Numbered from the stretch's first letter, positions 17,164-25,417 are shown. The stretch is DNA of 64,000 nucleotides from Pseudomonas sp. JAI120 (GCF_014207255.1 NZ_JACHCZ010000001.1:546592-610591); one strand, 5' to 3'. Notes: generated by a model not told the origin, from the sequence alone. Program-made: numbers and translations.

Positions 17164-20100
17164 ATGGCGCCGGATTTTTGGTGCTTTCAGCACGCCATCT
17201 TCAGACTTCTGCCCATGAGCTCTATTCTTTATTTACCGCGCAAAATATCCAGCAATGACGTTGCTTACACTGAAGATGAGCTTCTAGTTACGTCAAGTTA
17301 CGTCGTTGTTCTGGCCGAACCAGGTGGTGGAAAAACTGAGTTAATGCGTAGTTTGGCCCGGAAGCTGGGCACTTCTAGCGTTACAGCGAACAAATTCAAA
17401 CGTATAGGCCCAGGCGCTGATAACTCTCCGCTCGTGATCGACGCGTTTGACGAGTTAGCTAAAATCGATCAAACCGGTATTCACGACCTCCTGGCGAATG
17501 CGAGTAAAGCAAAGCCAACGCACGTGATCATCTCGAGCCGATCCAGCGAATGGGGGACCGCAGCCACAAGCGCATTCGAAGAGTACTTCGGATGCTCACC
17601 GCTCCTAGTGAGGCTGGTCGAGTTTGAGGAAGAAGAACAGCGGGAAATTTTTCATCACCATGTGCCGGGTGAGGATTTCGCAACATTCCAAGCGGAAGTC
17701 ACTCGATTTGATTTAGAAGCACTACTACCCAATCCCCAGTTCTTAAAGATGTTCGCAGACGCTTACATCGAAAGTGGCAGACATTTCACAGACAAACGAA
17801 GCATTTTTTCCCAAGCGGTCGAGCGCCTAGCAAAGGAGGCGAATGCCACCGTGGCGAAGACCGGCCATACCCTTTCGATCGCACAAAAGGTTGACCTGTC
17901 GTCTGAGGTATTCGCCAAGCTTTTGCTTTCAGGTGCAGATGGCATAGGAACGAGCGAAGCGACAGCAGACCGAATTTATCCACTACTAGCGGCAATGTTC
18001 GAAAACACCACCGCAGCTGAAGGCATCCTCGCGACTAGACTTTTCAAGCCCGGAGACAGCGCAGATCAGCATCGACCGGTTCACAAGATCGTCGCCGAAT
18101 ACTGTGCTGCGGATTACCTAGCCAAGCGAATAGCTGATCCGACGGACCATCTTACGATCCATAAATGCCTACCCATAATCGCTCCAAACACCATTGTACG
18201 GGACGAACTACGAGGGCTGCTGGGTTGGTTGGCCGCGTTAGGCAACAAGTATATTCAGGAATCAGCAATCGAACTTGACCCCTATGCAGTACTAGCGAAC
18301 GGCGATCCTTCTCAACTTGAACAGTCCTCAAAGCGCCTGCTCATAAGGCGCTTAAAAGATGTGGAAAAGAGAGATCCGTATTTCCGAAGGGGAGATTCTT
18401 GGCGTCGGTTCAGTGCTGCAGGTTTCTTCACCCAAGACGTCATGAAGGAAATCAAGCCTCTCCTTGCATCTGGAAACGATGGGCACTTACGTGATCTGAT
18501 CCTCGAACTTTTGGCGGGATCACCAGCGATTACGCATTTGACAAATGAATTACGTCAGCTCGTGTTGGACCCAAGCCAGAGCGAACGCACTCGATTTTTG
18601 GCCAACAGATGTCTACTCGATTTGATCGGACATGATCATCACGCCGATGTATCGATTCTGGTTGCTGAGGCTAGCGAAACTTCGCTTAAGATTGTAGCGG
18701 ACATCGTAACAACCATAGGTCCTGAAAGATTCGATATTTCTCACTTGTCGAATTTTTTTCGCACCTGTACGAAACTATATCCTGCCTCTGAAGAACGTTT
18801 AGAACGGACAGTTGGTACTCGCTACTTTATCAAAAAACTTGTAGGCAGCTTAGATTTAAATTTGATCAATCCTCTATTAAATGAATTATCTAAAGGAGTG
18901 ACCTGCGTTTGCGGTAAAAAGCGTTACGCTTGCTACTGCCGAGATGGTATATGCAAGATTATTGGATTAATGCTAGATAGGTATTTTGAATTAGCGTCTG
19001 CGCCATTTAATCCTGAGAAAGTATGGGACTGGCTCGAAAATTTAAATTACCATCATCAACAAGCAGCGAGCGGTAGTACTTCTGTAAAAATACTTCAAAG
19101 CGACGATAACTTGCGCCAAGGGATTATGGCTCACGTTTTCAAAACGATTACTGACAGAGAGAGAATTTTCAAGACCAAAATAGAGAAATTTGAGTTCTAT
19201 GCTCACTCAGGTCTTCAATTCCAACCTAAAGATTACGAGTTTATAGTGAATCTCGCATTTGAACTCGAAAATCCCAAGCTTTGGGCTAATTTTATCGCCA
19301 CACATCAACGCTATCGCTACAAAACAGAAGTAGGATCAAACTACTTAAGAAGACACATGCGCGAACAGTCTTTAGAAAAGCCTGAATTCATGGTTGAATG
19401 GGTGCGATCTAACAGAGCTTACTCGCAATTGGCAAAGAACACTCGACTGCCGCGCCTGAATCGCAAGGCGAAACGCCGTCAGCGGCAACGAAACGAGAGG
19501 CGTGCAGCAAATATTCAGTATTACCAGGCCAATCGAGAGCTAATAGAAAGCGGTGCCGATTGGCAATGCCTTGTCTACTTTGCAGAATTGGTTCTTATGA
19601 ATCCCGATCGGATTGAGGAGCGAGTTGGAGACGCGGCATTAGTTTGTACTGCCCTCAGAAACTGTATAGATTTTATCGCGCTAAAAATTCCCAATCTATT
19701 AGAATTTGCACAGTTACAGTGTGCAGGGGAAATATTGCATGCAGAAATGGTCCTACTAGCAGCTTGCCTAGAGATCATGCGTGTGGATGGTAATTTGGAT
19801 AGTGTTGATTTGCGGTTATTGACCGCGCTACGGACCAGTATTGATCGATCATACAGTTCAGTTATCGAAGAAGAACGCAACGCTCTAAAGTCTGAAATTG
19901 ATCGTCTTATTTTTGCAGACTCATCGAGTGCAGAGCACTATCTCCGTCAGTACCTTGAGCCTCAGTTGGCACAGAAAGGCTGCAGCAACCCGAATATTTG
20001 GCTTTTAAGCGATGACGAGATTTTCAGCCATCTACGGGCGGAGCTTTCAATAGAGTGGCTTGCGCGCTTCTCTGAGTTAGACATTGGCACTTTAGAAACG

Positions 20101-21231
20101 CTTTTTGAGATTGCGGCTCAGTTTGGTGATCGTAGTGATCTTCAAAAAATAATCGCAGAGCGTTGCGAAAATATAATGTCCGACTGGCCGGAGCCCACAG
20201 ATGATGAATACGTAGAGAGAAAGCGCATCTTCTGGCTCGTTCGAGCATTCTATTTTATAAAAGATACCTGTGGCACATATTGGAATTGGCTCAAATCTGA
20301 TAGGGATACAGTATTTTCACTTAATGTTCGTTCCGGACGCTTCAATCGCGGCGAAAATTCTTATTGGCCAATACTTACGGCAAATAAAGTGGAGGCCATT
20401 CTCGACGCTTTTATCGATAAATGGCCTAAAGTTCATCTGCCGAGCCACTGGGGAACGGGGAGTCCTAGCGAGGAGGTCGCATATCGTTTTTTGACCGATA
20501 TAGTCTGGTTGATACACTCAGATGATGCTAGCGAGGCCATCCTTGTCTTAAATCGTCTTTTGGGCGATGCGCGTTTTATAGATATGCACAACGACCTTAA
20601 GAGCTTATTAGCCAGTAAAGTCAGACAACAAGCGCTGAGAGATTTTGAACCGCCTTCTTCTCAAGAAATCATCGAACTGCTGGATCGCGACACTGTTGTG
20701 AACGTCGAGGGCTTACGCAAACTCGTCCTCCAAGAACTTCAAGATTTTCAGAAAGCTATAGACGGTGGAGAGTTCAATCCAGCAGACCGCTTTTACAATG
20801 GTGGTAAGCGTTTGGGCGAAGTCAAGGCCACCGAGGTCATTGCTGAGCGTCTAAGTCTCAGACTCGGACCATTAGGCATCGTAATAACTTCTGAGCATCA
20901 AATGAAAAGTGAAAACCGCACCGATTTCACTGCGACCAAGATCATTGGTGGGAAAAGAAGGTTGCTTGTGGTTGAGGTAAAAGGTCAGTGGCATAAAGAA
21001 CTATACACAGCCGCATCTGCGCAATTGTATGACCGATATTCCATCCACCCCGACGCAGAGCAACAGGGAATTTATCTTGTGATCTGGTTTGGCGGCGATG
21101 AACTGGTCGCAAACAAAAAAAATACAACCATAAACTCCGCTCCGGAACTGAAGACCAGCATCGGACAGACGCTCCCGCCAGAGCTAGTTGGGCTAATTGA
21201 TGTGTTCGTCTTGGACGTTTCCGGGTCCTAA
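17164..21231 (+). CDS. STAND-like P-loop ATPase with C-terminal PD-(D/E)XK nuclease domain, putative phage defence
   Basis: 1355 residues (or 1338 from ATG 17215; MSSILYLPRK may be the native start). Walker A is AEPGGGKT at 51-58, Walker B LVIDAFDEL at 90-98 (two acidic residues as in NACHT/STAND ATPases), and a sensor-like VIISSRSSEW at 121-130. A winged-helix-like part with DQHRPVHKIVAEYCAADYL follows, then a long alpha-helical region (about 380-1200). A cysteine knuckle CVCGKKRYACYCRDGIC lies at about 581-597. The C-terminus has the PD-(D/E)XK pattern Asp1254 (RTDF), Glu1271 and Lys1273 (VVEVKGQ), with a following QLYDRY helix and YLVIWFGG strand. No transmembrane segment. Base use is visibly AT-richer than all neighbours, and the gene sits alone between a chemoreceptor remnant and tRNA-Cys. 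By analogy with Avs and bacterial NACHT proteins I infer a sensor ATPase that unleashes a nuclease on infection. Avs proteins carry the effector at the N-terminus, so this layout differs. Defence role is unproven. Confidence 0.75.
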   Translation: MAPDFWCFQHAIFRLLPMSSILYLPRKISSNDVAYTEDELLVTSSYVVVLAEPGGGKTELMRSLARKLGTSSVTANKFKRIGPGADNSPLVIDAFDELAKIDQTGIHDLLANASKAKPTHVIISSRSSEWGTAATSAFEEYFGCSPLLVRLVEFEEEEQREIFHHHVPGEDFATFQAEVTRFDLEALLPNPQFLKMFADAYIESGRHFTDKRSIFSQAVERLAKEANATVAKTGHTLSIAQKVDLSSEVFAKLLLSGADGIGTSEATADRIYPLLAAMFENTTAAEGILATRLFKPGDSADQHRPVHKIVAEYCAADYLAKRIADPTDHLTIHKCLPIIAPNTIVRDELRGLLGWLAALGNKYIQESAIELDPYAVLANGDPSQLEQSSKRLLIRRLKDVEKRDPYFRRGDSWRRFSAAGFFTQDVMKEIKPLLASGNDGHLRDLILELLAGSPAITHLTNELRQLVLDPSQSERTRFLANRCLLDLIGHDHHADVSILVAEASETSLKIVADIVTTIGPERFDISHLSNFFRTCTKLYPASEERLERTVGTRYFIKKLVGSLDLNLINPLLNELSKGVTCVCGKKRYACYCRDGICKIIGLMLDRYFELASAPFNPEKVWDWLENLNYHHQQAASGSTSVKILQSDDNLRQGIMAHVFKTITDRERIFKTKIEKFEFYAHSGLQFQPKDYEFIVNLAFELENPKLWANFIATHQRYRYKTEVGSNYLRRHMREQSLEKPEFMVEWVRSNRAYSQLAKNTRLPRLNRKAKRRQRQRNERRAANIQYYQANRELIESGADWQCLVYFAELVLMNPDRIEERVGDAALVCTALRNCIDFIALKIPNLLEFAQLQCAGEILHAEMVLLAACLEIMRVDGNLDSVDLRLLTALRTSIDRSYSSVIEEERNALKSEIDRLIFADSSSAEHYLRQYLEPQLAQKGCSNPNIWLLSDDEIFSHLRAELSIEWLARFSELDIGTLETLFEIAAQFGDRSDLQKIIAERCENIMSDWPEPTDDEYVERKRIFWLVRAFYFIKDTCGTYWNWLKSDRDTVFSLNVRSGRFNRGENSYWPILTANKVEAILDAFIDKWPKVHLPSHWGTGSPSEEVAYRFLTDIVWLIHSDDASEAILVLNRLLGDARFIDMHNDLKSLLASKVRQQALRDFEPPSSQEIIELLDRDTVVNVEGLRKLVLQELQDFQKAIDGGEFNPADRFYNGGKRLGEVKATEVIAERLSLRLGPLGIVITSEHQMKSENRTDFTATKIIGGKRRLLVVEVKGQWHKELYTAASAQLYDRYSIHPDAEQQGIYLVIWFGGDELVANKKNTTINSAPELKTSIGQTLPPELVGLIDVFVLDVSGS

Positions 21232-21308
21232 AATTATGCTTGGAACGCGGAGCCGAAGACTATATGCAGCAGGCCTGGGAGACACGAAAAACACCACTCC
21301 GCATGACG

Positions 21309-21336
21309 GAGGTTGTCAATTACATCCGACAACCTC
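21309..21336 (+). terminator. Hairpin downstream of the STAND-nuclease gene
   Basis: Perfect 9-base stem GAGGTTGTC / GACAACCTC with a 10-base loop, followed by a pyrimidine-rich stretch (catcttctttcc) but no clean T run. It lies 78 bases after the gene and may slow or end its transcript. Confidence 0.4.
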
Positions 21337-21392
21337 GGCCATCTTCTTTCCGAAAAGGGGACAGATTTGTTTTTCTATCACTGTCCGCTTTT

Positions 21393-21559
21393 GGCCCAGA
21401 GTGTGTAAAAACGCGTCGCCAAAATTGAAGTATGCGCATCTACGTTAAATCTGAAATTTATCGGCACGTCAGCAGATGTGGATTTCGCGTAGAAGCGCAA
21501 TTTTCAGTCCGGTTTTGAGTACCTGTCGCGCTCAAATACGTTTTTACACAGCCTCGGCC
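21393..21559. mobile_element. MITE-like element or degraded insertion sequence ends
   Basis: 167 bases bounded by 21-base imperfect inverted repeats, GGCCCAGAGTGTGTAAAAAC+G (21393-21413) and the inverse of GGCCGAGGCTGTGTAAAAAC+G (21539-21559), matching at 18 of 21 positions with 12 exact in a row. The interior has no coding frame of note. Termini of this kind are seen in DDE-type insertion sequences, so this may be a non-autonomous derivative. No clear target-site duplication seen. Confidence 0.55.
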
Positions 21560-21715
21560 GTTGGTAGACGCTCAGGCTCCTTAGTCTCGAGCACAATCCC
21601 ACGTCCAATCGCGGAGAGGCATACCGATAACGGCGTCTTAAATTTCCCGAAAAAAGGTAGGGATGTGGAAGCGCATCCGAAAAATTGCGGAAGCGATGAC
21701 CAAACCGCAGACAAT

Positions 21716-21750
21716 AAAAAACCCCGTAAACGTTAATCTACGGGGCTTTT
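21716..21750 (-). terminator. Terminator downstream of tRNA-Cys
   Basis: Stem CCCCGTA / TACGGGG (21722-21728 with 21739-21745) followed on the minus strand by six T's (21721-21716), just past the 3' end of the tRNA. The + strand also has CTTTT after the stem, so it may work in both directions and also insulate the tRNA from the island. Confidence 0.8.
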
Positions 21751-21755
21751 AAGAG

Positions 21756-21829
21756 TGGAGGCCGAGGTCGGAATCGAACCGGCGTAGGCGGATTTGCAAT
21801 CCGCTGCATAACCATTTTGCTACTCGGCC
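21756..21829 (-). tRNA. tRNA-Cys (GCA)
   Basis: 74 bases including encoded CCA. Acceptor stem GGCCGAG / CTCGGCC, discriminator T, D-arm GCAAAATGGTTATGC, anticodon arm GCGGA-TTGCAAA-TCCGC with anticodon GCA, and T-arm GCCGG-TTCGATT-CCGAC, which contains one C-A mismatch as written. Its 3' end faces the accessory island. No integrase and no second copy of the tRNA 3' end were found in the window. Confidence 0.95.
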
Positions 21830-21984
21830 TCAAACGATCAATGCCTTTGCCGCTGACATTCACCGCATAAAAACTTGAGTGGGCTATAGAACCCTGCCTC
21901 TACTCTAACTCATTGAATACATTGAAGTTTTTAATGCTTCGTTGCGTTCGATGGGCGCCATTATGTACTCATTTGCTTTTGCCT

Positions 21985-22032
21985 GCAACCCCTTGATTTC
22001 AAAAATATTTCGTATTGGCATCAAGGGGTTGC
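21985..22032. repeat. Long perfect inverted repeat next to the pvdQ stop
   Basis: 13-base exact arms GCAACCCCTTGAT (21985-21997) and ATCAAGGGGTTGC (22020-22032) around a 22-base AT-rich loop. It begins 10 bases past the pvdQ stop. There is no T run after the stem, so it is not a standard terminator; it may protect the 3' end of the pvdQ message or be a recombination-type site. Confidence 0.5.
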
Positions 22033-22041
22033 GTGCCTGCC

Positions 22042-24330
22042 CTACTCCTTGATGAGCTGCTGCTGGTACTGCGGGTCGGCCTTGATCTGGGCGTCGGTGA
22101 ACGGCAGCGGGCGGAGTTTTTTCTGTGAGAACGCTTGGGTCTGGTCCTTAGCGTAGGGGGATGCCGGGTTGCTGGACAGGGAAAACGCGAGCACGCCTTG
22201 GGCGTGTGGGCCCTGGTCGTCGAAGGTGACGATCTGCAGGTAGCTGCTGCCGCTGACCACTTCACGCTTGCCGTCGGCCCGGGGCACGGTTTGCATGGCG
22301 TTGTAGACCCCCAGTTCCTGCGGGCCGCCGTGAATCGGGGTTTGGCCGCTGACCTGGACATCCCCCCATTTGCTGTCGGCGTTGAGGCCGAGTGTGTCGA
22401 CGGCTGCGGTGGAGGCCAGCATGGCTTCGCGCAGGGCCTTGGCCACGGGTGCACGCTCGATGGCCAGGCCACGTGGGGTGGTGAGGGGCTGGGCCGGGTC
22501 GAACGCGACGCGCCAGGCATCGGGGATTTGTTGCAGGTGTTCGATCAGATTGATGAAGTGCACCAGGCCCAGGCCGCTGTCGAGGTTGGCGTGTCGGTCC
22601 CAGTCATTGAGGCTGGTGCACAGTGGCTTGAGCGCAGCCGCGTCGGTGCCAAGGTGTTTGGCGCAGAACGCCAGCAGGTCGGGCATGACCTGGCCGGCGA
22701 GGTAGACCTCGTTGTCCATGACCATGTTTTGCAGGTCGGTGACGCTGATCGGTCGCGTCTCCAGGGATTGCAGGCGTTGCAAGGCAAAGCGTGCGCGCGG
22801 GCCGAGGCCGACGTGGTCCTGGCTGATCACCGGGGAGAAGCCGGTCAATGGTGCCTTGGGGTTGGCCAGCCACGCCGAATCGTTAGAGTGCTGCACGTAG
22901 TCGCTACGCTCCAGTTGCGGCAACTGGTCGGCGGGGAAGATGCCGGCCTGGGCGGCTCGCGGGTCAACGTCCCAGGCACAGGCACTGCGGGCGCCGTCGA
23001 GCATGATCATCTGCAGGCCGGCACGTGGGTCGCTGCATTGCGCCAGCTTGGCCGCGCTGACGTTGGGCACCACCGACAGGTTCATGTACAGGCTCTGGCC
23101 CTGGTCATCGGCGGCCAGGGTATTGACCCACGGGATGCCTTGCAGGGTGTGCACCGAGGTTTGCAGATCCTTGAGGCTGGCCGCGCGGTTCATTGCGTAC
23201 CACTGTTGCAGCACGCGGTCGTTGCCCAGGTTGGCATCGCGTAGGCTGAAGGCGTGGTGACTGTCCCAATCCAGCTTGCCGGGCCATTGCACCACGGGTC
23301 CGAACTGCGAGCTATAGACCGGATGGGTCACCGGTTTCACGCTGCCGTCCGCTTGCCTGACCTGCACCGTCACCGAGGTTTTTTCCAGGGGGATGGATTT
23401 TCCATCCAGCATATAGCGCGTGGAATCCTTGGGATCCAACGTCAGGCGATACAGGGTGAAATGCTTGGACGTGTCCACCGTGTGGGTCCATGCCACATGC
23501 TGGTTGAAGCCGATATTGATCACCGGCAGGCCGGGCAACGCGGCGCCCATCACATCCAGCTGGCCGGGAATGGTCAGGTGCATTTCATAAAAGCGCATGC
23601 CGCCCACCCACGGGAAATGAGGGTTGGCCAGCAACATGCCACGGCCATTGAACGAACGGTCGCGGCCCACCGCCACGGCATTGCTGCCACGATCGAGGCT
23701 GAAGCGCTGTTGATTGGCGGCGGCCAGTTCAAACGCCTTGGCGCTGGGCTGCACACTCGCCGTTGCCTGAGGCGGCTTGGCGCCGACCAGGGCTTCGGCG
23801 AATTGGCCGACACCGCCCTCCACCAATAGCCTGCGGGTCAATTTCACCAGGTCCTCAACCATCAGCGGCCGCACCCAGGCGGCCTGGCACTGGGCTGGCG
23901 TGCCGTGCTCTCTCAGGTAGCGGTTGTAACCGGCCACGTAACCTTGCATGCGCTGTTGGATCTGCGGGCTCTGCGCCTTCCAGAAAGCAGCCACGGCATC
24001 CGGTGTGTTCAGCCAGGTGAAAAACACATCGCTGGCCAGGTTGTTGCGCTCTTCCAGAGTCGACTGTTCAGGGCCGAAGTACCTGGCTCGCTCGCCGTTC
24101 ACCGTGACCACTTCATTGGCCAGCAGACACAGGTTGTCCTGGGCATAGGCGTAACCGATGCCCAGGCCCAGGCCGCGCTCGTCGGTAGCGCGAATATGCG
24201 GCACGCCGAAACTGGTACGCCGGATTTCCGCCGACGCTTGCGTCACCTGTTCCCGCGCCGATGCGGCCAGGCTCAACCCCAGCAACAGCCCCGCCACACA
24301 CACCCTGGACAACCCGTTGGAAATAATCAC
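22042..24330 (-). CDS. pvdQ: PvdQ: periplasmic N-acyl amidohydrolase (pyoverdine maturation / acyl-homoserine lactone acylase)
   Basis: Ntn-hydrolase that removes the fatty acyl tail from acylated ferribactin in the periplasm; it also cleaves long-chain acyl-homoserine lactones. A GTG start at 24330 with GGAG 5 bases upstream gives 762 residues, the length of P. aeruginosa PvdQ; the only upstream ATG (24393) adds 21 unlikely codons and would overlap the promoter box. A signal peptide ends LSLAASA. The alpha chain carries FGVPHIRATDERGLG; the beta-chain nucleophile is Ser216 in LDRGSNAVAVG, exposed by autocleavage. INIGFNQHVAWTHTVDTSKHF is a strong PvdQ signature. A PvdS-type box lies 58 bases upstream, so expression should follow iron starvation. 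It is not next to other pyoverdine genes here. Confidence 0.93.
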   Translation of the reverse strand: MIISNGLSRVCVAGLLLGLSLAASAREQVTQASAEIRRTSFGVPHIRATDERGLGLGIGYAYAQDNLCLLANEVVTVNGERARYFGPEQSTLEERNNLASDVFFTWLNTPDAVAAFWKAQSPQIQQRMQGYVAGYNRYLREHGTPAQCQAAWVRPLMVEDLVKLTRRLLVEGGVGQFAEALVGAKPPQATASVQPSAKAFELAAANQQRFSLDRGSNAVAVGRDRSFNGRGMLLANPHFPWVGGMRFYEMHLTIPGQLDVMGAALPGLPVINIGFNQHVAWTHTVDTSKHFTLYRLTLDPKDSTRYMLDGKSIPLEKTSVTVQVRQADGSVKPVTHPVYSSQFGPVVQWPGKLDWDSHHAFSLRDANLGNDRVLQQWYAMNRAASLKDLQTSVHTLQGIPWVNTLAADDQGQSLYMNLSVVPNVSAAKLAQCSDPRAGLQMIMLDGARSACAWDVDPRAAQAGIFPADQLPQLERSDYVQHSNDSAWLANPKAPLTGFSPVISQDHVGLGPRARFALQRLQSLETRPISVTDLQNMVMDNEVYLAGQVMPDLLAFCAKHLGTDAAALKPLCTSLNDWDRHANLDSGLGLVHFINLIEHLQQIPDAWRVAFDPAQPLTTPRGLAIERAPVAKALREAMLASTAAVDTLGLNADSKWGDVQVSGQTPIHGGPQELGVYNAMQTVPRADGKREVVSGSSYLQIVTFDDQGPHAQGVLAFSLSSNPASPYAKDQTQAFSQKKLRPLPFTDAQIKADPQYQQQLIKE

Positions 24331-24387
24331 GCCGACTCCGCAGTCAAATTGAACACCCTCACAGGGGGTAGCTACCCCACCGTAAGA

Positions 24388-24411
24388 ACGCAAAAGACCG
24401 GGAAAAATTTA
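24388..24411 (-). promoter_or_regulatory. PvdS-dependent promoter (iron-starvation box) of pvdQ
   Basis: Reading the minus strand, TAAAT (24411-24407), exactly 16 bases, then CGT (24390-24388): an exact match to the TAAAT-N16/17-CGT element recognised by the ECF sigma factor PvdS. It points at pvdQ, 58 bases before the proposed GTG. Confidence 0.8.
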
Positions 24412-24567
24412 ATGCTGGAACGCGTTTATTCAAGGCGACACAGATGTGACAAAACCGATACCGACAAATTTTCTACATCCTGCACTTCATGATTTCGCTC
24501 GCTCGTTCGTCTTATTACTAAGAGCGCCATCATTTTCCTGATCAGGCTCTGATAAGGAGTTTTTTGC

Positions 24568-24954
24568 ATGTATAACCCGCAAGTGCCCACGGACGGACAT
24601 TCACCTGCCGCCGATGCTCAGCGTGGCAGCGGCGCACAAACGTTCGGCAAAGCGCCCGAACAGCAAGGCAACCAGCGTATTCGCCATTTGCTCAAGTGTT
24701 TCGGTCTGCGCACCAGCCTGATTCGGCTGAAGGTCATCGACGCCCTGCTCACCGCCGCCGACAACCAGCGCACCCTGGGTGTGCGCGGCGTGCACAGCCA
24801 TTTACTGGAGCTGGGTATCCCGTTGTCGTTCCTGAGTGTGCGCGAGGTGCTCAAGCGCCTGTGCAGCGAGGGTGTGATCACCCTCAACGCCGATAAAAGC
24901 TACAGCCTCCATGAAGAGGCTGCGAAGGTACTCGACGCTCGAGGTAGACCTTAA
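24568..24954 (+). CDS. Fur-like winged-helix protein lacking the metal domain
   Basis: 128 residues, annotated in relatives as an Fe/Zn uptake regulation protein. After a polar N-terminal tail (1-35), RIRHLLKCFGLRTSLIRLKVIDALL and GVRGVHSHLLELGIPLSFLSVREVLKRLCSEGVI resemble the Fur DNA-binding winged helix. The protein ends soon after the wing (DKSYSLHEEA), so the dimerisation and Zn/Fe-binding domain of Fur is missing. AAGGAG precedes the ATG by about 9 bases. It is divergent from pvdQ. Whether it senses metal at all is doubtful; targets unknown. Confidence 0.75.
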   Translation: MYNPQVPTDGHSPAADAQRGSGAQTFGKAPEQQGNQRIRHLLKCFGLRTSLIRLKVIDALLTAADNQRTLGVRGVHSHLLELGIPLSFLSVREVLKRLCSEGVITLNADKSYSLHEEAAKVLDARGRP

Positions 24955-25139
24955 AGCTTGACCTTGCGGCGCATGATGCCGTTGATCACCACTACGACCA
25001 CTGCGACGGCAATGGCGATGGTCTGGAACGTCTTCTCACTGATAAACCCGATGTTCTGCAGGTAGGACAGGCCAAACATCGTCGCCAGTACGGCCAGGGC
25101 GATCAGAATCGAGTATTTCAAGCGTTGCTTTTGGGTCAT
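24951..25139 (-). CDS. Small two-helix membrane protein
   Basis: 62 residues from MTQKQRLKYSILIALAVLAT, with AGGAA upstream of ATG 25139. Two hydrophobic stretches (about 10-28 and 41-55) are separated by a short polar loop, and the C-terminus is basic (MRRKVKL). The stop overlaps the convergent Fur-like gene by 4 bases. The open frame extends 67 codons further upstream but that part has no membrane character. Unknown function. Confidence 0.65.
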   Translation of the reverse strand: MTQKQRLKYSILIALAVLATMFGLSYLQNIGFISEKTFQTIAIAVAVVVVVINGIMRRKVKL

Positions 25140-25388
25140 GACGGGTTCCTGAACCGGAAGAGTTATCCACTGTGTAGCGCCGAACAGGCCAGGCACATAC
25201 CCGGGCGACGGGATGCACCGAGGTCGACAGGGGCTTATGTTACAGGTGATGAAAAACTTTGGCTCGTCCGGCGTGCCGCTCACTCCCACGGCAGTGGGCC
25301 GCTGGGCTTGCACGATGGATGGACGAGTGCATTGAAACACTCACGCGAGCATCTACATCCTACCTTACACACTGCATGCCTTCGAGAA

Positions 25389-25417
25389 GGAACCCCGGCG
25401 GGTGTTTTCCGCACCCA
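25389..25417 (+). promoter_or_regulatory. Candidate Hrp box (HrpL/RspL-type ECF promoter)
   Basis: GGAACC (25389-25394), 16 bases, GCACCCA (25411-25417); consensus is GGAACC-N15/16-CCACNNA, so one position of the -10 half differs. The ATG of the large toxin-like gene lies 75 bases downstream. This is the only regulatory signal I see in the 353-base gap 25140-25492. Confidence 0.5.

Noticed and set aside
21333..21341. Nine-base match to the 3' part of tRNA-Cys (acctcggcc) as a possible att duplicate
   Set aside because: It is in the opposite orientation to the tRNA and too short; a second short match at 21553 is part of the MITE-like terminal repeat. No credible attachment-site duplication.
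21240..21428. 62-codon frame after the STAND-nuclease gene (GAEDYMQQAWETRKTPLRMT)
   Set aside because: TTG start without ribosome site; the frame crosses a hairpin and the MITE-like terminus. A remnant is possible but not supported.
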